Shown: positions 1 to 12,665 of the stretch, piece after piece
Position numbering within the stretch: position 1 is the first letter of the stretch
Layout: every line of letters starts with the position of its first letter
Assembly: GCA_037975125.1 (NCBI GenBank)
Contig: CM075850.1
Coordinates: forward strand, 73,761,890-73,825,889
Reading direction: 5' to 3'
DNA length: 64,000 nt
Source of the DNA: Latrodectus hesperus
Taxonomy: Eukaryota > Arthropoda > Arachnida > Araneae > Theridiidae
Program-made: the position numbers and the translations under genes
The notes under the pieces: model-generated
What the model was told of the DNA's origin: nothing
Databases searched by the model: none
Seen by the model: only the letters and a program-made list of their open reading frames with translations

Positions 1-1
1 G

Positions 2-610
2 TTTCCGGGACTAAACAATGACGGGCTTCTGTACCTTTTAAAACGAATCTCGAAACGAAACACACGGGAAAACGATTCAAGGTATGTGCTAATATGGAGG
101 GAACAAAGCATTAAATACCATCAATCCAACACTGTGAAAAGACACAGTTACCGCGATGATAGAATAATGGTTTGGGCAGGGATGTCACTCGGTGGTTACA
201 CCGACCTGTATGTGTTCCAGGGCAGTACTATGACTGGTGTGAGAAATTAGGATGAGTTCATTGATCCATATATCCGCTTATTTAACAATACAATAAGTAG
301 TGATTTCATTTTGATGGTTGACAAAGCATAACTTCAGAGAATTGTAATTGTTGAAGAGTATTTTAGTTTGGAATGAATGGAATGGTCAGCTCGATCTCCA
401 GACCTGAATCCCATAGAACATCTTTGAGACTTTCTTGGTAGACAAATTGCTGCTTTAAGTCCTCTTCTAAAGTCTGTTGAAGAGCTGAAAAATAACTTTC
501 ACCATATCTAGTCATCGCTTCCCGTTTCGGTAGCCAACAACTTAATTGACAGTATGGAAAGTCCATGCTGCCAATGCAGTGAAGCTAGAAGTGGAGATAT
601 TCCTTATTAA
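2..610 (+). pseudogene. Tc1-like transposase relic, C-terminal half
   Basis: Relic of the catalytic half of a Tc1/mariner transposase, the DDE enzyme that cuts and joins transposon ends. One continuous frame beginning at base 2 gives DDRIMVWAGMSLGG, then FILMVD (second catalytic Asp region), then WSARSPDLNPIEH, which carries the terminal catalytic Glu, and ends SGDIPY before a TAA at 608-610, like Tc1 C-termini. The frame is kept throughout but carries in-frame stops near 248, 329, 374, 425 and 509, several at sites where the family has Trp or another sense codon. The N-terminal DNA-binding half lies outside the window. No terminal repeat was found downstream. It is an old dead copy. The superfamily call is secure; the exact family is not. 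Confidence 0.88.
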
Positions 611-3600
611 AATTCCTTTTTGTTATGTCTCTGTAACATTTAACCACATAAGATTGTAATTATTTTTTTTCCAAGAATGGACTTTTTCAGCGATATTCTA
701 TGTTGTAATCAATTCATACTTGTTTTGTGCACGTGATCCGAGTTTGGTCTTCTACATTCATTCATTTGCAAATTAAACGCAAAAAACTAGTTATTTCCTA
801 ACTTTCGGAGACTGTTTCTATCTAACTGGTGGAGTCCAATTCAGGCCTAGGTACAGAGAAGCATGCTGGTGCAACAGCAACTTTTGGAGGCCAGTGTACA
901 TGATATAAATAATCATGTTATAGGTTCATATGCGAGTAATAGCAATGTATATCAAGTATTAAAATTAAAGAGAGAATTCTAATAAAGAAAGTAATACGTG
1001 GAATTGTAATTCGTCATAGATCTCGAATATCTGACTTACAATTACGAAATACATTCCTTTTTATTTATTTGTATCATAATCTTTGCGAAAGATGGCAATA
1101 CAGTCAGATAACCATCACATGATAACGGCTCGATTCTATTAATAATTAATAAATTATTAGGCAATGTGAAAGTTAGTAAAATATATTTCAATAATTTCGA
1201 GCATTTTGAGAACAATTTTAATAATAGAAATGAGAATTATTCACATATATAATCAAAGTTTAAAAATTAAGTATTTAAAGCATATAAGTTTAGAATTCAA
1301 CATCATCTATTTGTTATTTTATCATGACAAGTCAGAGCAAATTTTAAGGAAATTTCATCATCTAATGTTTTAAAGGAAATAAAATATTTGAAAAAAAAAT
1401 GACCCATAAATGTAAGGCAAAATGCCGCTTATTAAAAATTTTTCTTTCCCCAATTAATTTTTCCATAATTATCTCACTTCACTGTCTTCCCCACAAAGAT
1501 CTTTTCCCGCCAATTTTTGGTCCAGTTTATTCACTCTCTTATCAGTGGCCTTACTTAAAATTGTGCCATAGAATGGTAAAAAATATTTCAAGAGAAATTA
1601 CAAATTATTAAACGTGGAAATTGAAAAAAATATCATTTACATAAATTATTTGTAATTTTGTGTTCGCTCTCAGTTAAGCCATTCGTCATTAGAATTTTTT
1701 CACTCATTGTATTTAACTGAAGTGGTGGAGCACAAACCTAGACTGCTAGGAAATGCGCTTCATTTTAATAATTGTATCACAGTAAAAGCTTCTTTTGTTT
1801 TCATCATTTGCTATTCTTTAGACAAAAGCGACTCACATAATTGGAATAATTCACTCTTTTATGGAAATATCTTCAAAAAATATTTCCAGGCGACAATGAA
1901 GGAAACCAGCAAGGAAATTTATCGGTTGAATAGCTAAGCACTTTAGTAGTATTGTCTGCTCAAACTATGCTCATTAGAAAAGCTGTAAAAATTAAAATTG
2001 CAAGAAAATGATCATAAAACGTTGACATGAATGGCTTCATTCCAGTTCTCATATGAATCCCAATAAATATTATTAATGGGAAACAATATTGGACTAAGAC
2101 CACGTACTCTTTTTCAGATTAAATAGAGGTTAAGGGTGGGGAAAGTTTCATTGGTAGAAAATAAATTCAATTTTTTTCCCTTAAACCAGATTGCCGCCTT
2201 GAAATAACTACTATTCGATAATTCTAACTCATTCCGCTGGAAATGGTTCAGTTTATCGCTCAATGGACATTATTTGTACACAAGATCAACGGTCTGTACA
2301 ACAAGAACTCCTTCCAAGTAGTCTGGTTAGCGACGCTTGCTATAGTAACAAGAGTTGTATATTTGAAATGGGGTTAAGGGTGTTATGAATTGAGTATATT
2401 TAGGGCAGTATCTCATATTATTCTCAGGGAATTCAATTTGTCAAGGTTGACGCTTTTCTTCTGGCTCCTCCTGTTGAAAATAGAATAAGTATTTTTTTCC
2501 AAGCAAAAGACAAGAATAAACAAATTGGTAGGAGTTATTCTCCTGTTAGACAGACTAGTAATTAGATCAAAAACTAAAGGTCAAAGAAGATTCTGAACCA
2601 CAGCAAGCATTTAAGCTCAAGGTTGGGATTTGAAATGGTAAAACAAAAGGTATCTTCAGTGGAGTTGAAAAGAAGATACTAAATCAAGAGAATCTCATCA
2701 CCTGATTGTGATTGAAAACAATGAAGAGTTTAGCAGTCCTGAGCGGTTTCGAAGCGACAAAAATAGGCTATCAGAAAAATATGGCGATAAATCCCCAGAA
2801 ATATTCACTCGTATTAATCAATTATAGTTATTTAGTTTTGTTTCGTGCCTTCTAGATATTTATATCTTTTTAATATTTGCCAATCGTTTCGATACATTTC
2901 TTCTACCATTTATGTATTCTTTTTTTCCTCCACCTACTTTATTTTGTTTATAATAACTTTCACATAAATTTCACTGTTTTTTATACATTTGAACAACCTT
3001 TACTATATATTTTTTTATATTTTATGCGTATATAAATTTGTATAACACAAATACTTTGGATTGTTATGAAGCTGGTAGTAATATCTTTGAAGGAAAAATT
3101 TTATTAAAAAAATATTATCTCAAGATGTTAAAGAGAAATCTTAACTTATTTATAAGCTGAATATTATTTTAAAAATGGTATTCCGAAAGTTGAATTCATA
3201 AACTTATTTGGTACTGCAATTATACAGTTATGTTTAAGCAGTTCGCACATTAAAATTTTAATAGGAAGACATTTCTATAGACAGAGAAAATATTTCAGAG
3301 TTTAATATTCTTTATGAGTTAAATTTATAATTATTTTTCAACGAAGTGTAATAACAAATTCATATAAAAGTGAAGAAAATGGAATATTGCCTTTTATTAC
3401 AAAAGTATAAGTTATTTAATAAAGTGTATAAAATATAATATATGTAATTTATAATACGCATATATTATTTAATAATTTATTTATTATAAATATAATTTTG
3501 CAAAATAATTTCACTTTTATTTTAGTTTGTAGAGGAAATTAAATTATTTCTGGAGGTAAACTTAAATATTTGCCCCCCTCCCAAAAAAAAAATCAGTTTT

Positions 3601-3660
3601 TTAATTACAGCTATAATAGAGCGAGACAATTCCAATGAGCACGATTCACAGCGATTCCTT
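611..3660. other. AT-rich intergenic DNA, no gene seen
   Basis: No reading frame here looks like a protein. The short frames near 1399-1611 and 1707-1937 have no recognisable domain. A somewhat less AT-rich patch at about 2215-2370 holds a short ATG frame (about 2244-2375) rich in hydrophobic residues; I cannot assign it. Confidence 0.6.
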
Positions 3661-3664
3661 TAGC

Positions 3665-3816
<152 letters not shown>

Positions 3817-3834
3817 GCATTGTCAAAGGGTTCT

Positions 3835-4090
3835 TCGTCAATTGTAAGATTAAATTGCTTCTCTGGCCGTCTCACTCTCCGGATCTTTCACCGATATAAA
3901 ACATGTGATCCATAGTTGTGCAACGATTGACCCAGATTACACCCCAACTGCCACACCAGATCAACTTTGCCAACGTGTAGAAGCTGCTTGGTCTGCTGTA
4001 CCCCAAGAACACAACCAAAGTCTCTTTGAATCAATGCCGAGGCGTGTGGCAGCGGTGATCTCTAACAATGGCGGTTACTCTGGCAACTGA
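3835..4090 (+). pseudogene. Tc1-like transposase relic, C-terminal end
   Basis: The last quarter of a second Tc1-like transposase. It starts at LLWPSHSPDLSPI, the region before the terminal catalytic Glu, with stop codons at the following positions. The reading then shifts frame at a C run near 3942-3946 and continues TPTATPDQLCQRVEAAWSAV, ending with ESMPRRVAAVISNNGG before TGA at 4088-4090. That tail is typical of Tc1-like elements in arthropods. It differs clearly from the copy at 2-610, so it belongs to another family or subfamily. The 5' side is cut off beside the (AT)n tract. Dead fragment. Confidence 0.88.
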
Positions 4091-4800
4091 TTTAGGCAGG
4101 AACCACACTTACAGAAGTTTATAAATTTCATCATTTGATACTTGGTGAACATGTTATCTACAAAATACATTTTGTTGTGATATTTCTTGTCTTTCTTTAT
4201 GTTACAGTTTAGGAAACCAGGAGTGTATATAGCTTCTTTAATACACTTTTAGGATAAAATCTGTACACTAAATTGATTAAAGATAAATGTAAGTTAATAC
4301 CAAACATTCCTATGACATCTTTGTCGAGTAAGCATACATGTACTTATGAATCTCTTTTTACAATTGAGGAATACTTATCTGAAATTTGTTTTAAGAAAAT
4401 GTCTTCTGTTATTTCTGCTACCAGAAGCAACATAAGGATGTTCTAATATATATTTAAGTGATAGTAGTTTTCCACGAAGCATTACTAAATGTAGTTGAAA
4501 ATAATAAATAAATAATTTAACAAATGAAGCAGTACATTGTACCACACAAAAAGGAGGTTGAAAACATTGGAGAGATATTTTAAGTAGCTGTAAATTATTA
4601 GATCCAATGGCTATACCTATATGAAAATACTAGTTCTCGTCCAGCCATCAAAATCAGGCTTCATCAGGTCAGTGTTCGTGAGGATTGCCACCTAAGAACA
4701 ATGCGTGGAGTTGCCATCTTAACTTTCGTCGGGCAGTTCCTAATGTGATGTCAAACTGTAAATTATCTGTATTAAACTTTGACTCATTTAAATTTAAATT
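4091..4800. other. AT-rich intergenic DNA, nothing identified
   Basis: No coding signal. A short less AT-rich patch at about 4640-4750 has no recognisable product on either strand. Confidence 0.55.
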
Positions 4801-4802
4801 GA

Positions 4803-4885
4803 AAGTGTGGTAGGATAGATGTCTTTAGAGCATAAAATCCTGGATTTGATTCTAGCCACTGTTGAAAAATAGATGAGCTTGGAGT
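4803..4885 (+). repeat. Possible decayed tRNA-derived SINE head
   Basis: The stretch ending in ggatttgattctagcc resembles an RNA polymerase III B box (consensus GGTTCGANNCC) followed by the complementary arm of a tRNA-like fold. The A box is poor. Weak call, based on the B-box-like segment only. Confidence 0.3.
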
Positions 4886-4899
4886 TTCTGTCTTCTGCA

Positions 4900-6729
4900 T
4901 TCAGTCTATTGGAATGAGTACTAGTGAGTTTTCTTCGTTTATTCTTTATTAAAGCTTGAATGTGGCCCATTTTCTATGAAAACTCCTTCAATTTTGACAG
5001 AACACAATTTATGTGATAAATGCTAAAAAGCCTTACAACAACCTTCGACCGTTGCTCTGTCAAATTGTGATTGTTTTAATTTTTAATCTTGTTTTACAAA
5101 TTCAGAGGTATACTGCCTCATCTATAAGATTATTCATCTGGTCCTTAATTTTCTTTGATTCTCGATCATAATAGTGAGTCAAAAAAGACATAGCTAATAA
5201 ATTAGGGCATCCTGTAGTCATTAAGTCTGGTATTATTGCAACACAGCTCTCTATTGCAACCCTTTCAACAAGACAATTTAGGGCACTTTTTTTTTAAAAA
5301 AAAAACGTATGGAAATGCTTACACACACAATAACTGAGACTCTGCCATAGACAGCCCAATTTTTATTTAAAATAAAAAACCAGTGCCATTCAGTCATTCA
5401 AAAGATTACGATACTAGTACTCACCATTTTACTAATACAATTCTCTGAAAGATTAAGAACTTTACCTGGTGAGCTTACATGTGCGTCCTTTATCTAAAAA
5501 CTCATTTTCGCCGTTTTCGATTAACTGAAATCTGAATTATTTCTAGCCTTAAACTTTTTATAAATGTATACAATCAAAAATGTGTAACGCTTTAATGTAT
5601 TTTAAATGCCTACATCCATATTAAAGTATTACTTGCTTAAATAAATCGCACCAAGAAACATGATTTTTCTTTGAATTCCAAGCACTTTTATCTGCAATGT
5701 TTTTAATGGACGAATTGGGAAAATAGTATTATGTTTTCAACAACTAAATTGTTGTTTTCAATATATATACATTTGAACCGATTAACTAATGCTTTCTACT
5801 CAAGTAAATGTGAAGGCTTTATAATGATTCTCCTTCCAAAAGTGTTTCAGCCTGTAAGTTTCTCCATGAATACCAATGAGGAGGTAAGTGAATTTGTGAT
5901 AATTGGGAAACTTAATGTGAGTTTGAAACTTGCACAGAATGACTTCTTAGCGTAAGGTAAAAAAACGAATACTTCAATTTACTAGATTTCAAATGAATAT
6001 TTCAGTTATGAAAATTTTACTTAATAAGAACATATCACGCTAAATAAACACTTATCCTTTATACCACTGTCTATTTAAAATATGGTGAAATATATAAAAT
6101 AAGAGTCCCTGTTTCTTTTTCTGATCTTTGCGTTATTTTTTACAACTACAATTTTTAATGAATGTAATAGAAAGATTTATTTGATGAGAGAGAGTCAAAA
6201 TATTTTCTCGTATAAAAGCTATTCATTTAACTGAAATGTGGAATACATTTTTCCTTACTTAATATAAACTTCTTGAAAGAATATTTTTTAAAAATTGCTT
6301 ACATAACTGAAATTGAAGCCCACTCAATGAATCATCAGGAAATAGGGATGTGAAATACATCTTTCATTTATTTAGCAATATAAACATTCACAACAATATG
6401 GAGAAACCAATGCCCCATCGCAATATGACATAAGGAGACAACCGATATATTCCTCTCTGCAACATATCGGTGATGGTATATTAGCTCTATAAGAAACCTA
6501 TGAATATTTTAGAACATAGACTTTGTCATCAGGACAATTTTTGATTGTTTCAAATGAGGTAAGCGATATCATTACGTAAGTTACTGATTGCTTGCAGCAA
6601 TAAACCATGAGTTGTCCACGGTGTTAAAATTATCAAAAATAGCCTATTTCTAGTGATGCATGACTTCTTTGCTTATAACAATGTCTATGTTTTACTACAA
6701 TGTTCAATTTCTAGACTTTACCTCAGCAA
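4900..6729. other. AT-rich intergenic DNA, nothing identified
   Basis: No plausible coding frame, RNA gene or terminal repeat seen on either strand. Small frames such as 5731-5955 have no domain resemblance. Confidence 0.55.
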
Positions 6730-6805
6730 TACAATTAATAATATAACAATACCATCTATATTGCTTTTTGTAATATAGATGGTATTTGTTATATTATTAA
6801 TTGTA
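6730..6805. repeat. Long hairpin, 33-bp stem
   Basis: The arm at 6730-6762 is the reverse complement of 6772-6805 except for one extra T in the right arm; the loop is 9 bases (6763-6771). The stem is far longer than expected by chance even in AT-rich DNA. It could be a remnant of a foldback transposon or a small-RNA hairpin. No flanking duplication was recognised. Confidence 0.9.
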
Positions 6806-8482
6806 TACATATTTCAAATTTTTAAAAAATTCTTAAGCCATGAGACTTTAATTTTTATACTATAAAATACACTAATTGCATTGTTGTATACTAATTTTTA
6901 AATTATTTTGTCATTATGTATAAGAGATAATACTATTCATTGAAAATTAGCATTTTGCTTAAGTTATGAAACTATAAAAGAAGTCAGAAGCATAATGTAT
7001 TATTACTAATATGACATAATAACCATCTGATGATAAAACAGTAACTCGATAACTATTTCTGAACAACGGTTTGACAAATACTACTCAGAATCATTTTGAT
7101 CGTTTTAAGTTGATTCGATATAGGAATTGTGCTTCGATGAGTTTGGCACTTTATCAAAGTTGTTAAGTGATGGCGTTAATGACAATAATCTGTCCATTTT
7201 TGAAAGATTTATAGACAGCGATCTTTTTCTGGAGTTTCAGTGAAGTCAGAGTCTGGAAAAATGACGCCTAATTAATGTTTGCCTTTTTTATAAGTATTTA
7301 ATACATATATTTCTACAAAATGTATACATTATATATTGAAATATGAAAGTGTAATGATTATATAAAATATGTAAATGTCTTTGAAGATGAACATTATTTT
7401 TCCATTAAGCATTTAAAATTTCAAAATGGTTCAAAGAAATTTGCACATAGCTATTCCAGTTATTTTAATGTAAAGCAAAGGGGATGAGAAAATAACATTG
7501 AATATGATAATTATTTATTCCATACACCCACATTTAGATACAGGACAATAATCACGTTATTTCATTGCATAATTCACGAGTACTAAAGGTCGTATTATGA
7601 ATAAAATAAGAACTTTTATTTATTTATTTTTTGATTTCTAGTGCAAAAACAAGTCACATTTTTAATATCTTACAAGTGTTATCGGCAGTTGCAATTTTTA
7701 TTTATTATAAAGCATATTGCTGCATAAATTCCTGAAATTACTTTGAAATATTTGTTGCTCAAATCAATTTGTAAAGCAATCCCCCATCATTCAAACACAA
7801 AAAATTAATTGTCTCGTTTTAAATAATAATGCATAAAGAAAACATTACATGAATGGCAAAAATTTCTTTAAAGAGTTTTAAAAATTTTACAAGATTGCAT
7901 TTATAAACTACTGTCTCTCTCTCTCTTAATGCCTATTAATATAATGTGACGGCTGATTTTGCAATTAGGATTATGTATCTGTTATTAATTGTCATGAAAA
8001 TACTGTTGATAGAGTATAATGTTAATAGCTAGCACCAAATATTTGATCTTATTATTCAATGTTCTTTTTCAATATTATTTAAAACAGTAAGAAAATTTTA
8101 TATTCTCATTAAATGAAATATTTATATTCTCATTAAATTTAATACAATTGAATAGCATTCTAACTTTGTTAAACAAGTTTTACACATCAAATTTAGTTGT
8201 AACTATTCTAAAATTTATGCACTCTATTTTGATTGAATCTCATGATTAAATAATAATGAAAAACTCCTATAATGTGACTGAATGTTCGAGTTCAAAGATT
8301 ATCCAAAAGAAATGCAATCAATTAAAACATTTAGTCGATTGTAAGCAACATCCTAAAAACAAAGATTGTGTTAAACATTTCTTTTTTGAAAAAAGTGACC
8401 CTAGTACAATAGTTTCAAATATTTTGAAATATTTATTTTTCTTTTAAGACCCAGACAGAACCAGGAAAGATTAACTCAACGA
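6806..8482. other. AT-rich intergenic DNA with one small open frame
   Basis: No recognised gene. The 63-codon frame at 8256-8447 has four spaced cysteines and is discussed as a weak finding. A short (CT)n run lies near 7914-7926. Confidence 0.5.
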
Positions 8483-8566
8483 AACTGAAATAGTATATTG
8501 AGGTAGAGCATCAATATCTTACAAATACAAGATTTTGATGCTCTACCTCAATATACTCTTTCAGTT
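8483..8566. repeat. Long hairpin, 38-bp stem
   Basis: The left arm 8483-8520 pairs with the right arm 8529-8566, 36 of 38 positions by my count, around an 8-base loop. The arms include the mixed-composition core gaggtagagcat, so this is not a low-complexity artefact. The size and loop are in the range of a microRNA precursor or a foldback element. Confidence 0.9.
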
Positions 8567-8620
8567 AATATTATTATTTGAGATTTTTGAAGATATACAA
8601 AAAAGTTGAAGTGAAAATTT

Positions 8621-8658
8621 ATTCATTTTACTAAGCTTTTAAGCTTAGTAAAATGAGT
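8621..8658. repeat. Near-perfect palindrome
   Basis: Arms 8624-8638 and 8641-8655 are exact reverse complements (core actaagctt) around a 2-base centre, with partial pairing beyond. It lies 55 bases after the hairpin at 8483-8566. Confidence 0.85.
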
Positions 8659-9206
8659 AATGCGAAACTTGATGGGTTTCAGAACCGTTCTAGCAGGAAA
8701 ACCACTCTGCAGAGGTGTGAAACAATAGTTTTTCCATCATCGACAAATGAAATCAAAATCATGTCTGGCGCAGAATTCGAAAGAAGTTCATTCTAAACCT
8801 ATATCCCCTAAAGTAGATATCCTATATCCTAAAGTAAAATCTTTCATTATACAATAGCTTTCAATAATTAATTGAATCGATTAAGTGCATAGAGTGATAA
8901 GACAAAATGTTTTTCTCTTAAAAAATGGGTGAATTTCTCCGAATGTGCATCCAATATAATATTATGTTTGAAATATTAGTGCTAAAATATTTACTGACTG
9001 AAAATTTAGGAAATTTATGAATTTTGTTAATTCGAGGTCTTTATTCTTCGCATTGATAAAATGCATAAAATACTGGAAATGAATGATTTTAAGCAAAGAG
9101 CTATGTTAGCCACCAAAATTAAAAATAAGAAAAAAATTATACAGAGCAAGTATAATTAGGATTTAATACTATATTCATGCTGCAGGTGCATCTATATCAG
9201 AATAAA
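8659..9206. other. AT-rich intergenic DNA, nothing identified
   Basis: No coding or repeat signal that I can name. Confidence 0.5.
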
Positions 9207-10758
9207 TACCCTGCTGGACAATTGCGAAGGATGGATCACAAATTGCAATGCAGTATAACATTAAGCGAGACACGAGGCAGGCCTTGTAATATAAAATATA
9301 GTTGCCACACTGTTCAGACATTAGAATAAAGAATATTTATTGTTCTGGAAAGTACAAAAGCTGTGAAACATCTGAAACTATTCTGAAAATTTTTTTTTAT
9401 TTGATGCTGCATACGGAAAAATGGAACAATGCATCTAAAAGTCAGCAACCACCTTGAAGAAAGGTATCAGTACGGGATATGTCCACCTTGGAGTGTGATG
9501 TAACATACCTCACGTCGTATCATAATTTGCACAACATTATCCAGCAGCTGTTGAGACAATTTATCCCATTCCTCTGGGAGTGCACGGATGAAGGTGTTCT
9601 TGTTTGTCGGAGGATAGTTTCGACCAGCAACTTGCCTCCCCAAAGCATCCCACACATTTTCAATGGGGTTTAGATCTGGAGAATGTGACGGCCATACGAG
9701 GCGTTGAATACCTTCGCTGTCTAGACAATCCTGAAAAGCGAGTGTTCGATGACATGTTGCGTTGTCGTCCATAAAAACAAATTTATCACAGACAGCACCA
9801 CGGAAAAGACGAACATGAGGAAGTAGAACTTCATTAATGTATCGTTGGCCCGTCATAGTCCCATTCGCAACCACATGTAGGGGCGTGCGGCCATTGATCA
9901 TGATGCCGGCCCACACCATGACATTGCATGTCGGATATCAGTCCCTTTGCTGGATATTTTCTGGACGATAAGCAGTACCACTCTCGTGCCAAATCAGTTG
10001 GCGTCTAAAATCTGATGACAGACTGAATCTACTCTCATCTGAGAATAGTACGCATTCCCAGTCTTGTTCAGTGCAGTTGCGATGCTCACGACACCATTGC
10101 AAACGGGCAGTACGGTGCTGTCTAGTTAATGGGACACACACAACAGGTTTGCGGGCGTATAGTCCTCCTCTCCTCAAACGTCTGGCAACAGTTTTTCGGG
10201 AGATCTGCTTTCCTGAGGCAGCAAGAAACTGATTTGCCACCTGCTGAGCTGTGGTGCGCCTGTACCTTTTTGCTGATAGGACGATATATCTGTCTTCTGC
10301 AGGCGTCGTACTTCTAACACGACCTCCCCCGTGCCGCCTACTACACATTCCAGTAGTTTTAAATGACTTCTACAGCCGTGAAACAACGCTGTGAGCGATG
10401 TCGAACCCCCTGGCAACATCTGTTATTTTTCGCCCTTCTTCGATCTTTCCAATAATTTGGCTACGCATAAAATCATCTAAATGATATCGGGAAGACATGC
10501 CAAAAATTTCAAGTTCGTCTATTAAATCTGTCCTGTAAAACTTTGACTTGTAACAACAACTGTCCACACGCGTCGAAACCATTAAAGCTGTTATGAAGCT
10601 ATCACGTGATGAACAGACGTGGAAAAAAAATTTGCATACGCATACTTCTTCTAACTATATCCCGCACTTATTCTAATTTTCCACATTTTGCTTCCTTTCA
10701 TTTTGTGGTTGCTATGGATGATAGTGTTATCCGTCCTTAGCAATTGTCCAGCAGTGTA
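9207..10758 (-). mobile_element. Full-length Tc1-like transposon with TIRs and TA duplication
   Basis: The element proper spans 9209-10756 (1548 bp), flanked by TA at 9207-9208 and 10757-10758, the target duplication of Tc1/mariner elements. The left end reads ccctgctggacaattgcgaa and the right end is its reverse complement with few changes (about 25 of 28 inner positions match), so both terminal inverted repeats survive. The transposase lies on the minus strand. The good TIRs and single unshifted frame indicate a recent insertion compared with the other Tc1 scraps in this window. Confidence 0.95.
9467..10498 (-). pseudogene. Tc1-like transposase, two nonsense codons
   Basis: A 343-codon transposase frame, the usual Tc1 length, starting at ATG 10498 (MSSRYHLDDF). 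Residues 1-50 form the first helix-turn-helix (KITDVARGFDIAHSVVSRL), about 70-115 the second (TTAQQVANQFLAASG). The DDE core has Asp154 in VLFSDESRF, Asp245 in FMDDNATCH and Glu280 in SPDLNPIENVW; 34 residues separate the last two, the DD34E spacing. It ends GGHIPY. There are two in-frame stops: codon 43 (TAG, probably from TGG Trp) and codon 187 (TGA). No frameshift is seen and the triad is intact. A longer 5' extension to 10582 is open but is not needed. The copy cannot encode the enzyme unless the stops are sequencing errors or are read through. Confidence 0.93.
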
Positions 10759-12579
10759 TTTCTCATGTTGCTTTGTCAGCGGCTCAGTAATCAGATCATA
10801 AGAATATATGCTGAATCTTGATGGAGATTTTTTTCAACGACATCTGTCTGCAATGTTTTGCTACGACATCATTTATGTCTAACAGAAAATGTATTTGAAT
10901 AATTAATCTGGTAAATTTTTTCGATTGACGTCATTTATTTGTATTTATGAACTGAAAGACACTAAATAAGGTTGTGGAATCACCTGCATTTTTGTAATCT
11001 AGTAATTTCTTTATGTTTACATTATATAACCTTTCCCAATCTTTTAACTCAAATCATTAGTTTTTCGAAATTTTGTTGATGACTCATTCTCGTTACTTTT
11101 CAAGGTAACATTAATTTATTCTGGATGGATGTTATTGTATCAAAATGTAAATATTCATTATGTAGAAGTTTAGTAAGCATTTATAATAATGTAGTATTCA
11201 TTATACAGTAGTTTAATATTTATATAATGAAGTAACATTTATTCTCCCAAAACAATTGATACTTCATTATGCAGATATTAAACTTATTAAAAGAAAACAC
11301 CCAGTTTTGGCTTTTATTCTTACGTTGAGTATACATTATTCGATAAAGAAATTTTTTTTAATATTATTGGTTAACAGTTTTTATCATATTTGGAAACATT
11401 ACAAGATGATTTTCTCAGGCATATGTCATTAGCCGGTGCATATGAAACGAGATAAACATGTATACTATTTATAGATATATTTCTCTTTTCATATTTATTT
11501 GAAAATATTTATGTATGTGCATTTTGTGATCGAATAAAAACAACACTGACATTATGTTATGTTTATTACAGAGAACACAGTTGCAGTCTTAAGTAATCGT
11601 GAAATAAAATGTCTTACGAGTTAAAAAACATTCTTATTTCGCAATTACTTATGACTGAAACTACTTATTTACTTCGTTCATATTTATTATTTTATAGCTA
11701 GTAGATAAGTAACAGAATGAGTTTTTTCATAGTGAATCTGCTACGAAGTATTACAAAATTTGGAAATGGTCTGATGGATGAATATTGAATTACCACTCTT
11801 ACAGTCATCATTATTTTGATCCATGATCCATCTGAAACAAATTTGTATTATTTGGATCTTCCTGGAAAATATCGGGAGTAAAAATGTAGGAATAAAACAA
11901 GTAAATACATTAATAAATTAAAAATGTAAAAAGCTTACGTTAAATAAAAATATATTCTATGATATCGAGTTACACTTAATATTATATTTCGTTATGAGAA
12001 ATGAGTAAAATATATGCAATATAGAATATTAAGAAAGATTGTAAAAATTTTCAACAAAATACATGAATAATATTGCAATTATAACCACTATTCTACTAGT
12101 TATTACGCATTAAAATTAAATGCTACAAAATGAGGGGGAAATTTAAACTATATTATGTTCCATAATCTAGAATAAAGGGTGACTTAATTTACTTCATAAT
12201 TTTACATACAAACGTAAAATTAATATGAAAGCATTTAAAAATATTAGGAAATCAGTGAACAAAGATACAATTTTATATTGCAATAATTATGATTTTTTTT
12301 GACTAAGGAAAAAAATCACTCGAACTATTTCTTTTGCAATACATAAAGATTTTTAAAAACTTTAATCACTTTATATGATCATTAATATGAGTAATATACA
12401 TAGTTTTTCGAATTTTTTTCTAGCATTGATTCATAAATCCATTTGGAATAAAAATTTTGATGACAAATGAACAACAAATGAGTTAATTCTTCATAAAAAG
12501 AGCAAAGTAAAATTACTAGTATTTTAAAAGAGAGATAAATAGTAATATAAAACGCTTCGTTATTATTATAACTGAAATA
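10759..12579. other. AT-rich intergenic DNA, nothing identified
   Basis: Very AT-rich, with stops in every frame at short intervals. No domain, RNA gene or repeat pair recognised. Confidence 0.55.
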
Positions 12580-12665
12580 CAGTAAAACTCCAATTTCTGA
12601 ATCTATTGGGACCGAACTCCATTCAGATAATCAAAAATTCCGTTAATTGGATTTTTTCGCAAAAA
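12580..12665 (+). repeat. pogo/Tigger-type terminal fragment
   Basis: Starts with cagtaaaactccaatttctg directly after a TA. It is alignable over about 80 bases with the end of the Tigger relic at 18056-18140: both share attgggaccg and, further in, gttaattggattttttcg. It is therefore a solo end or miniature derivative of the same pogo/Tigger family. No transposase follows. Confidence 0.6.
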
